Assembly (NCBI RefSeq): GCF_021026295.1 | Contig: NZ_JAJNDA010000001.1 | Location: 372,001-436,000 of the forward strand | DNA: 64,000 bases | Direction: 5' to 3' | Source: Actinomycetospora soli | GTDB lineage: Bacteria; Actinomycetota; Actinomycetes; Mycobacteriales; Pseudonocardiaceae | Shown here: piece after piece, positions 24,374-31,558 of the stretch | Numbering within the stretch: position 1 is the stretch's first letter | How the letters are laid out: each line of letters opens with the position of its first letter | The notes under the pieces: generated by a model | What the model was told of the DNA's origin: nothing | The model's input: the letters and a program-made list of their open reading frames with translations, nothing else | Database searches by the model: none | Position numbers and translations under genes: made by a program

Positions 24374-27300
24374 TCAGGCACCTTCGGCGTCGCCCTCCGC
24401 CTCGAGGAACGCCTCGCGCAGCGACTCCACCATCGCCGGGTCCGGGTTCTCCCAGAGTCCCCGGTCCACGGCCTCGAGGAGCCGCTCGGCCATCCCGTGG
24501 AGCGCCCACGGGTTGGCCTCGCGCAGGAACTCCCGGTTCTCCGGGTCGAGCACGTAGTTCTCGGTCAGCGAGCCGTACATCCAGTCGCTGACGGTGCCCG
24601 CGGTCGCGTCCCAGCCGAACAGGTAGTCCACGGTCGCGGCCATCTCGAAGGCACCCTTGTAGCCGTGCCGGCGCATCGCGGCCATCCAGCGCGGGTTGAC
24701 CACGCGGGAGCGGAACACCCGCGCGGTCTCCTCGATCAGCGAGCGGGTGCGCACCGACTCGGGGCGGGTCGAGTCGCCGACGTAGGCCGCGGGTGCCGCC
24801 CCGGTCAGCGCGCGGACCGTGGCGATCATGCCGCCGTGGTACTGGTAGTAGTCGTCGGAGTCGGCGATGTCGTGCTCGCGGGTGTCGATGTTCTTCGCCG
24901 CCACCGCGATCCGCCGGTAGGCCGCGTTCATCTCCTCGACCGCCGACTCGCCGTGCCGGTCCCGACCGTAGGCGTGCCCGCCCCACGTCGTGTAGATCGC
25001 CGCGAGGTCGGCGTCGCCGCGCCAGTCGCGGGAGTCCATCGCCTGCAGCAGGCCGGCGCCGTAGGCCCCGGGCGGCGAGCCGAAGATGCGGGTCGTCGCC
25101 TGCTGCCAGCTCGAGCCGGTCGCGGCGTCCGCGCGGGCGTGGGCGGCCACGAAGTTGTCCTCGTCGGGCTCGTCGAGCCCGGCGACGAGCTGCACCGCGT
25201 CGTCCATCGTCGCCACGACGTGCGGGAACGCGTCGCGGAAGAACCCGGAGATGCGGAGCACGACGTCGACGCGGGGCCGGCCGAGCTCGGCGGCGTCGAC
25301 CACCTCGAGCCCCGTCACGCGACGGGACGCCTCGTCCCACACCGGCCGCACGCCCATGAGCGCGAGCGCCTCGGCGACGTCGTCACCACTGGTGCGCATG
25401 GCCGCCGTCCCCCACAGCGACAGGCCCACGCTCGTGGGCCACTCGCCGTCGTGGTCGTCGCGGTACCGCTCGAGCAGGGAGTCGGCCAGCATCTGGCCGG
25501 TCTCCCAGGCCAGGCGCGACGGGACCGCGCGCGGGTCGATCGAGTAGAAGTTCCGGCCGGTCGGGAGCACGTTGACCAGCCCGCGCAGCGGCGACCCGGA
25601 CGGCCCCGCCTTGACGTGCCCGCCCGCGAGGGCGTGCAGGACGCCGTCGATCTCCTCGGTGGTCCGGTCCAGCCGCGGGACCACCTCGGTGGCCGCGAAG
25701 CGCAGGATGCGCTCGACCGTCTCGTCCTGGCGGGACAGGACCTCCAGGGTCACGTCCGCGGCCTCGTCGGGAAGCCACCTGCGCTTCTCCATCCCGACGA
25801 CGAGCGAGTGCGCCAGTTCCTCGGCGCGGTCGACGTCGATCCGGCTGGCCGCGCCCGCGGACTCGTCGAGCCCGAGCGCCTCGCGCAGCCCGGGCAGCGC
25901 CTGCGTGCCCGACCACATCTGCCGGGCCCGGAGCACCGCGAGCACCATGTCGACCCGCTCCTGGCCGGCCGGCGCCCGGCCCAGGACGTGCAGGCCGTCG
26001 CGGATCTGCGCGTCCTTGATCTCACAGAGCCAGCCGTCGAGATGCATGATGAAGTCGTCGAAGCGCTCGTCGTCGGGCTGGTCGTTCACCCCGAGGTCGG
26101 AGTCGAGCTTGGCGGCCTGGATGAGCTGCCAGATCTGCCCGCGGATCGCCTCGATCTTGCCCGGGTCCATCGCCTGGATCGACGCGTACTCGTCGAGCAG
26201 CTGCTCGAGGCGCGCGAGGTCGCCGTAGGACTCGGCCCGCGCCATCGGCGGCACGAGGTGGTCGACCAGGGTGGCGTGGGCCCGGCGCTTGGCCTGCGTG
26301 CCCTCGCCCGGGTCGTTGACGAGGAACGGGTAGACCAGCGGGAGGTCGCCGAGGATCGGGTCGGGGGCGCAGCTCGCACTGCTCGCGACCGTCTTGCCGG
26401 GCAGCCACTCCAGGTTGCCGTGCTTGCCGACGTGCACCACCGCGTGCGCCCCGAAGCCGGACTGCAGCCAGCGGTAGGCGGCGAGGTAGTGGTGCGAGGG
26501 CGGCAGGTCGGGGTCGTGGTAGATCGCGATCGGGTTCTCCCCGAACCCGCGCGGCGGCTGCATCATGACGACGACGTGGTCCCGCTCGAGGGCGGCGAGC
26601 ACGATCGCGCCCTGGTCGAGGAACATCGAGCCCGGTGCCTCGCCCCAGTGCTCGGTCACGCCGGCGCGGAAGTCCTCCGGCAGCGTCTCGAACCACGCCG
26701 TGTACTCCGCGGCGTCGATGCGGACCGGGTTGGCCGCCATCTGCTCCTCGGTGAGCCAGTCCTGGTCGTAGCCGCCGGCGTCGATGAGGGCGCGGATGAG
26801 CAGGTCGCCGTCGCGCTCCTCGAGGCCCGGGACGTCGCCGATCCAATAGCCCGCGTCGCGCATGGCATGCAGCAGGGCGACCACCGACGCGGGGGTGTCG
26901 AGCCCGACCGCGTTGCCGATGCGGGCGTGCTTCGTCGGGTAGGCCGACAGCACCAGCGCGACCTTCTTGTCGGCGTTGGTGAGGTGCCGCAACCGGCCGT
27001 GGCTCACCGCGAGGCCCGCCACCCGGGCGGCGCGCTCGGGGTCGGCCACGTAGACGGGCAGACCGTCGGCGTCGGTCTCCTTGAACGAGAACGGCACGGT
27101 GATGATCCGGCCGTCGAACTCCGGGACCGCGACCTGGTTGGCGGCGTCGAGCGGGCTGACGCCGTCGTCGTCGGAGAGCCACTCGTCGCGGGAGCGGGTG
27201 AGGCAGAGCGCCTGCAGGATCGGGACGTCGAGCGCGGCGAGCGCGCCGGTGTCCCACGACTCGTCGTCCTCCCCGGCGGACGCGGCGGCGGGCTTGGACC

Positions 27301-28030
27301 CGCCCGCGGCGAGCACCGTCGTGACCAGCACGTCGGCGGTCTTCAGGACGTCGAGCAGCTCCGCGTCCGGGCTGCGCAGGCTGGAGCAGAACACGGGCTC
27401 CGGGAGGCCGCCCGCCTCGACCACGGCGTGGCAGAGGGCGTCGACGAACGCGGTGTTCCCGGCCATGTGGTGGGCGCGGTAGTAGACGACGGCGATGCGG
27501 GGCTTCTCGCCCTGTGACAGGAAAGCGTCGTTGCTGGCGTCCAGTGGCAGTTTCGCCACATCGTCGGCGGTCCAGCCCGGCAGGCGGCCCCACGTCGGCA
27601 GCTCGGCGGGCGGCGCGAAGCCGTGCCCGGTGAGCAGCACGGTGTCGGAGAGGAACGCGGCGAGCTCGCGCAGGTTGTCCGGGCCGCCCTGGGCGAGGTA
27701 GAGGTGCGCCTGGGTCGCGACCCCGATCGGCACGGTGGAGGACTCCATCAGCTGCGCGTCGGGCGTCTGCTCCCCGCCCAGCACGACGACGGGTCGTGGC
27801 CCCGCGGCCAGTAGGTCGAGCCCGGTCTCCCAGGACTGGCGCGACCCGAGCAGGCGCACGACGACGAGGTCGACGCCCTCGAGCAGGCCGGGCAGGTCGG
27901 CGTCCGGGTCGATCCGCGACGGGTTCGCCCAGCGCCAGGCCAGGGCCCCGTCGGCCGCCCCCTCGCTGCCGGCCCGGGCCGAACGGAGGTCGGTGTCGGA
28001 GGTCGAGAGAAGGAGCAGCACGCGCAACAT
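24374..28030 (-). CDS. cobN: Cobaltochelatase subunit CobN
   Basis: 1,218 residues, the usual size of CobN. It is the large, Mg-chelatase-H-like subunit that holds hydrogenobyrinic acid a,c-diamide while cobalt is inserted with ATP-driven partner subunits (CobS/T or ChlI/D types, not in this window). Family signatures include KPRIAVVYYRAHHMAGN, VLSAYPTKHARIGNAVGLD, VHVGKHGNLEWLPGK and the C-terminal MAAMRRHGYKGAFEMAATVDY. ATG at 28030 chosen because the sequence then starts MLRVLLLLSTSDTDL; an in-frame ATG six codons earlier (28048) is possible. Odd: codons near residue 155-172 (DDVAKLPLDASNDAFLSQ) come from an interspersed repeat. Confidence 0.95.
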   Translation of the reverse strand: MLRVLLLLSTSDTDLRSARAGSEGAADGALAWRWANPSRIDPDADLPGLLEGVDLVVVRLLGSRQSWETGLDLLAAGPRPVVVLGGEQTPDAQLMESSTVPIGVATQAHLYLAQGGPDNLRELAAFLSDTVLLTGHGFAPPAELPTWGRLPGWTADDVAKLPLDASNDAFLSQGEKPRIAVVYYRAHHMAGNTAFVDALCHAVVEAGGLPEPVFCSSLRSPDAELLDVLKTADVLVTTVLAAGGSKPAAASAGEDDESWDTGALAALDVPILQALCLTRSRDEWLSDDDGVSPLDAANQVAVPEFDGRIITVPFSFKETDADGLPVYVADPERAARVAGLAVSHGRLRHLTNADKKVALVLSAYPTKHARIGNAVGLDTPASVVALLHAMRDAGYWIGDVPGLEERDGDLLIRALIDAGGYDQDWLTEEQMAANPVRIDAAEYTAWFETLPEDFRAGVTEHWGEAPGSMFLDQGAIVLAALERDHVVVMMQPPRGFGENPIAIYHDPDLPPSHHYLAAYRWLQSGFGAHAVVHVGKHGNLEWLPGKTVASSASCAPDPILGDLPLVYPFLVNDPGEGTQAKRRAHATLVDHLVPPMARAESYGDLARLEQLLDEYASIQAMDPGKIEAIRGQIWQLIQAAKLDSDLGVNDQPDDERFDDFIMHLDGWLCEIKDAQIRDGLHVLGRAPAGQERVDMVLAVLRARQMWSGTQALPGLREALGLDESAGAASRIDVDRAEELAHSLVVGMEKRRWLPDEAADVTLEVLSRQDETVERILRFAATEVVPRLDRTTEEIDGVLHALAGGHVKAGPSGSPLRGLVNVLPTGRNFYSIDPRAVPSRLAWETGQMLADSLLERYRDDHDGEWPTSVGLSLWGTAAMRTSGDDVAEALALMGVRPVWDEASRRVTGLEVVDAAELGRPRVDVVLRISGFFRDAFPHVVATMDDAVQLVAGLDEPDEDNFVAAHARADAATGSSWQQATTRIFGSPPGAYGAGLLQAMDSRDWRGDADLAAIYTTWGGHAYGRDRHGESAVEEMNAAYRRIAVAAKNIDTREHDIADSDDYYQYHGGMIATVRALTGAAPAAYVGDSTRPESVRTRSLIEETARVFRSRVVNPRWMAAMRRHGYKGAFEMAATVDYLFGWDATAGTVSDWMYGSLTENYVLDPENREFLREANPWALHGMAERLLEAVDRGLWENPDPAMVESLREAFLEAEGDAEGA
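27511..27562 (-). repeat. Interspersed ~50-bp repeat, copy A (inside cobN)
   Basis: Read on the minus strand it begins GATGTGGCGAAACTGCC and ends CCTGTCACAGG. It aligns with copies at 28488-28535, 30716-30765 and 31661-31710. Its centre contains CTGG-CGT-CCAG and its ends are TGTG/CACA, so it can fold on itself. It adds codons for DVAKLPLDASNDAFL in cobN. Confidence 0.75.
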
Positions 28031-28043
28031 CTCATCATCTGCG

Positions 28044-28080
28044 CACACCGTGTGTCATCGGCCGTACTGTGTGGCCGATG
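28044..28080. promoter_or_regulatory. Divergent cobN/cobG control region with two palindromes
   Basis: Only 47 bp separate the two starts. CACAC-C-GTGTG (28044-28054) and CATCGGCC...GGCCGATG (28056-28063 and 28073-28080, 9-nt spacer) are both perfect inverted repeats. The second overlaps a -10 TACTGT (28065-28070) and the cobG ATG, which follows that -10 by 7 nt (leaderless). Confidence 0.55.
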
Positions 28081-29259
28081 CCCCGCACCCGATCACGGCC
28101 CGACGCCTGCCCCGGCGCCTGGCGCCGGCACGACGCCGCCGACGGCGCGCTGGCCCGGTTCCGACCGGTCGGCGGGGCCACCACCGCCACCGAGCTCCGC
28201 CTGCTGGCGGGCGCGGCCGCGTCCGGCGGGTCGCCGATCGAACTGACCTCCCGAGGATCGTGGCAGGTGCGCGGGCTCGCCGGAACCACCGCCGACGACC
28301 TCGCCGACGCGCTCCGCGACGACCGCCCCGACGCCCTCGTGGACGCCCGCGGCCGCGACGTGCCCTGCTCCATCATCGCCTCCCCCCGCTCGGCGGCGGT
28401 CGACCCGGTCGCGAGGGCGGTCGCGGACGGGCTCCGGGGGCGCGTGGACGTGCCCGGGCGGCTGCTGGTGGCGATCGAGGATCGACGGTGTGGCTCTCCT
28501 GGCGTCGAGTGCCGGCAGCGACGCACTGCTGTCACCGGAGGTGACGTCAGCGGCCAGGGCGCCGACGTCACGGTGGTGCTCGACGGGCCCGCGGCGCTGC
28601 TGCTCGACGGGGTCGACACCGGGCTCCGGCACGACGACCCCGCGGCCCTCGCCCTGGCGGCCGTCGACGCGTTCACCACGCACCGCGGCTCGGCCTGGCG
28701 GGTGCGCGAGCTCGACGACGCGGCCCGCGGCGCGATGCTGGAGGCGCTCGCGGACCGCACCGCACCCGGCGTCGGGACCGTGCGGCCGGGACCGGCGGAC
28801 CCGACGCGCCTGGGGCGGGACGGGACCGCGCTGGAGGTCCTCCCCCGGCTCGGCGAGGTCGACCTGCCGACGGTGACGGCGCTGCTCGAGCTGCTGGACC
28901 GCGGCGCCACGCTGCGCGCGACCCCGTGGCGCACGCTCGTGCTGCGCGACGCGCCCGCGGACGCGGAGGCCCGGCTCGACGGGCTCGTGGAGATCGACCC
29001 GGCGTCGCGGTGGCGCGGGGTCTCGGCGTGCGTCGGGGCGCCGCGGTGTCGGAAGTCGTTGACCGACGTGCGGGGCGACCTGGCCGCGGCCGTCGCGTCC
29101 GGGCACGTCGGCGGGCAGGTCCGGCAGCACTGGGTGGGCTGCGGGCGGGCGTGCGGGACCCCGGGTGGCAGGGTCGCCGTGGTGGAAGCGGTCGGGCAGA
29201 CGGACGAGACGAGCGGCACGTACCGGACGGTCGTGCGCTCGGGGAGGGTGAACGGATGA
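28078..29259 (+). CDS. cobG: Precorrin-3B synthase CobG
   Basis: 393 residues. CobG belongs to the nitrite/sulfite-reductase fold and oxidises precorrin-3A to precorrin-3B using oxygen, the marker step of the aerobic B12 pathway. Seen: two ferredoxin-like half-repeats (PIELTSRGSWQVRGL early, TALEVLPRLGEVDLPTV later) and the Fe-S ligands ACVGAPRCRKS and VGCGRACGTP at about 320-370. The ATG at 28078 follows a -10 box by 7 nt. An interspersed repeat supplies residues about 138-152 (RCGSPGVECRQRRTA), a region not expected to be conserved. ATGA overlap with cobH. Confidence 0.88.
   Translation: MPRTRSRPDACPGAWRRHDAADGALARFRPVGGATTATELRLLAGAAASGGSPIELTSRGSWQVRGLAGTTADDLADALRDDRPDALVDARGRDVPCSIIASPRSAAVDPVARAVADGLRGRVDVPGRLLVAIEDRRCGSPGVECRQRRTAVTGGDVSGQGADVTVVLDGPAALLLDGVDTGLRHDDPAALALAAVDAFTTHRGSAWRVRELDDAARGAMLEALADRTAPGVGTVRPGPADPTRLGRDGTALEVLPRLGEVDLPTVTALLELLDRGATLRATPWRTLVLRDAPADAEARLDGLVEIDPASRWRGVSACVGAPRCRKSLTDVRGDLAAAVASGHVGGQVRQHWVGCGRACGTPGGRVAVVEAVGQTDETSGTYRTVVRSGRVNG
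28488..28535 (+). repeat. Interspersed ~50-bp repeat, copy B (inside cobG)
   Basis: Begins GTGTGGCTCTCCTGGCGTCG and ends ACTGCTGTCACC; about 85% identical by eye to copy D in the unrelated carboxylase gene. Read here in a different frame from copy D, yet cobG stays open. Confidence 0.75.
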
Positions 29260-29975
29260 TCTCGGGCGACGTGGCCCCGGCGACGGGCGTGATCCAGACC
29301 GGGCAGGCGGAGCGACGGGAGATCCACACGCCGGACTCGCGGGCGGTGCCGGCCCACGTGGTCGACGGCGACGAGATCTACCGCCGCTCGTTCGCGATCA
29401 TCCGGTCCGAGGCCGAGCTCGGGCACCTGCCGGCGGACGCCCACGACCTCGTCGTGCGCATGATCCACTCCTGCGGCATGACCGACCTGGGCGCGGACAC
29501 CGCGGTCACCCCCGGGGCGGTCGCGGCCGCGCACGCCGCCCTGCGCGCCGGCGCCCCCGTGCTCTGCGACGCGATGATGGTCGCCTCCGGGATCACGCGG
29601 CGGTTCCTGCCCGCCGGCAACGACGTGGTCTGCACGCTCAACGACCCGGACGTCCCGGCCAAGGCCGCGCTGCTGGGCACGACGCGCTCCGCGGCCGCCC
29701 TCGACCTGTGGCTGCCGCTGCTCGAGGGCGCGGTGGTGGCGATCGGCAACGCCCCGACCGCGCTCTTCCGCCTGCTCGAGATGATCGAGGCGGGCGCGCC
29801 GCGACCCGCCGTCGTGCTGGGGCTACCCGTGGGCTTCGTCGGCGCGATGGAGTCGAAGGCCGCCCTGGCCGCGCACCCGTCGGAGCTGGAGCACGTCGTC
29901 GTGCACGGGCGTCGCGGCGGGTCGGCCATGACGGTCGGGGCCGTGAACGCGCTCGCGCTCGGGGCGACGGCGTGA
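29256..29975 (+). CDS. cobH: Precorrin-8X methylmutase CobH
   Basis: 239 residues. It moves the C-11 methyl group to C-12, converting precorrin-8X to hydrogenobyrinic acid. Family motifs: YRRSFAIIRSEAEL, VVRMIHSCGMTDL with the catalytic His, APVLCDAMMVASGI, and VVLGLPVGFVGAMESK. Start ATG overlaps the cobG stop (ATGA) and the stop overlaps the cobIJ GTG (GTGA), so cobG-cobH-cobIJ is one translationally coupled operon. Length is normal for the family (around 210-240). No odd features. Confidence 0.95.
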   Translation: MISGDVAPATGVIQTGQAERREIHTPDSRAVPAHVVDGDEIYRRSFAIIRSEAELGHLPADAHDLVVRMIHSCGMTDLGADTAVTPGAVAAAHAALRAGAPVLCDAMMVASGITRRFLPAGNDVVCTLNDPDVPAKAALLGTTRSAAALDLWLPLLEGAVVAIGNAPTALFRLLEMIEAGAPRPAVVLGLPVGFVGAMESKAALAAHPSELEHVVVHGRRGGSAMTVGAVNALALGATA

Positions 29976-31504
29976 CCGGCCGACTGTTCGGGGTCGGCGT
30001 CGGTCCGGGCGACCCCGGGCTGATGACGGTGAAGGCGGTGGACCTGATCCGCGCCGCCGACGTCGTCGCCTACCACTGCGCGCGGCACGGCCGGTCGAAC
30101 GCGCGGCGGATCGCGGCGCAGTACCTCGGCGCGCAGATCGAGGAGGCGCTGACCTACCCGGTCACCACCGAGGACACCGACGACTACCAGGGCCGCATCG
30201 ACGCCTTCTACACCGAGGCGGCCGCCCGGCTGGCCGCGCACCTCGACGCCGGCCGCGACGTCGTGGTGCTCTCCGAGGGCGACCCGTTCTTCTACGGCTC
30301 CTACATGCACCTGCACAAGCGGCTCGCGCACCGGTATCCCGCGGAGGTGGTCCCGGGCGTGACCAGCGTGTCCGCCGCGGCCGCCACGTTGGGCACGCCG
30401 CTGGTGGAGCGCGACGAGGTGCTCACCGTGCTCCCCGGGACGCTGCCGCCCGACGAGCTGGCCCGGCGCCTGGCCGACACCGACGCCGCCGCGGTGATGA
30501 AGCTGGGCCGCACGTTCACGGGGGTCCGGACGGCGCTGCGGACCGCCGGCCGCGCCGACGAGGCCCGCTACGTGGAGCGCGCCAGCCAGGTCGAGGAGCG
30601 CCAGGGGCTGCTCGAGGACGTCGACCCGGCGTCGGTGCCGTACTTCAGCGTCGGGATCGTGCCGTCGCGCGTGCACGTGGCGACGACGGAGCAGGCGCGG
30701 GCGGACGGGGCACGGGGTGCCAGCAATGCGTCACTGCTTGCACCCAGTGACAGGGACGCCACACCGTCGACGGGCCTCGTGACCGTCGTCGGACTCGGCC
30801 CCGGCAGCCGCGACCGCCTCACGCCCGAGGCGTTCAGCGCCCTCGCCGGGGCGGACGACGTCGTCGGCTACGCCACCTACACCGCGCGCGTGCCGCACAA
30901 CCCGCGCCAGCGCGTGCACGCCTCGGACAACAAGGTCGAGTCCGAGCGTGCCGCTTACGCTCTGGATCTGGCGCGTTCCGGACGACGGGTCGCGGTGGTC
31001 TCCTCGGGTGACCCCGGGGTCTTCGCGATGGCGTCGGCGGTCGTGGAGGTCGCGGCGGAGGACTACCCCGACGTCGAGGTGCGGGTGCTCCCCGGGGTGA
31101 CCGCCGCCCACGCCGTGGCCGCCCGGATCGGGGCGCCGCTGGGCCACGACTACGCGACGATCTCGCTGTCGGACCGCCTGAAGTCGTGGGAGGTCGTCGA
31201 GCGCCGGCTCGCCGCGGTGGCCGACGCCGACATGGTGATCGCGCTGTACAACCCGGCGTCCCGGTCCCGCACCTGGCAGGTCGAGGCGGCCAAGGAGATC
31301 CTGCTCAAGTACCGCGACGAGTCGACCCCGGTGATCATCGGGCGCGACGTCGACGGGCCCGAGGAGTCGGTGCGCGTCGTCGAGCTCGGCGCCCTGGAGC
31401 CGTCGGAGATCGACATGCGGACGCTGCTGATCGTCGGTTCGTCGCAGACCCGGTGGGTGGCCGACCGGGTGTTCAGCCCCCGCAGGTGGCCTTCGGCCCC
31501 GTGA
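29972..31504 (+). CDS. cobIJ: Fused CobI-CobJ (precorrin-2 C20- and precorrin-3B C17-methyltransferase)
   Basis: 510 residues. Residues 1-240 are CobI (GRLFGVGVGPGDPGLMTVKA, SEGDPFFYGSYMHL, VVPGVTSVSAAAA), which methylates C-20 of precorrin-2. Residues about 268-510 are CobJ (VTVVGLGPGSRDRLTPEA, SSGDPGVFAMAS, VLPGVTAAHAVAARIGAPL), which methylates C-17 with ring contraction to give precorrin-4. The fusion is known in mycobacteria and relatives. The linker (about 248-265, GASNASLLAPSDRDAT) is encoded by an interspersed repeat. CobG acts between the two activities, fitting one operon. The stop codon lies in the stem of a hairpin. Confidence 0.95.
   Translation: MTGRLFGVGVGPGDPGLMTVKAVDLIRAADVVAYHCARHGRSNARRIAAQYLGAQIEEALTYPVTTEDTDDYQGRIDAFYTEAAARLAAHLDAGRDVVVLSEGDPFFYGSYMHLHKRLAHRYPAEVVPGVTSVSAAAATLGTPLVERDEVLTVLPGTLPPDELARRLADTDAAAVMKLGRTFTGVRTALRTAGRADEARYVERASQVEERQGLLEDVDPASVPYFSVGIVPSRVHVATTEQARADGARGASNASLLAPSDRDATPSTGLVTVVGLGPGSRDRLTPEAFSALAGADDVVGYATYTARVPHNPRQRVHASDNKVESERAAYALDLARSGRRVAVVSSGDPGVFAMASAVVEVAAEDYPDVEVRVLPGVTAAHAVAARIGAPLGHDYATISLSDRLKSWEVVERRLAAVADADMVIALYNPASRSRTWQVEAAKEILLKYRDESTPVIIGRDVDGPEESVRVVELGALEPSEIDMRTLLIVGSSQTRWVADRVFSPRRWPSAP
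30716..30765 (-). repeat. Interspersed ~50-bp repeat, copy C (inside cobIJ linker)
   Basis: Opposite orientation to copies B and D: its reverse complement begins TGTGGCGTCCCTGTCACTGG and ends GACGCATTGCTGGCACC. It forms the coding sequence of the CobI-CobJ interdomain linker. Confidence 0.75.
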
Positions 31505-31540
31505 GTAGTTGTGACGGGTATGACCGCCACAACTACTCAC
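31501..31540. terminator. Hairpin at the cobIJ stop, 13-bp perfect stem
   Basis: GTGAGTAGTTGTG (31501-31513) pairs with CACAACTACTCAC (31528-31540); loop of 14 nt. The left arm contains the cobIJ TGA. No T-run follows, so it may act as attenuator or mRNA stabiliser as well as terminator. An ATG of the next gene's open frame (31520) lies in the loop. Confidence 0.65.
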
Positions 31541-31558
31541 GAGGCAGAGCCACCAGCC

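Noticed and set aside
28031-28077. Cobalamin riboswitch between cobN and cobG
   Set aside because: The gap is far too short for a B12 aptamer.
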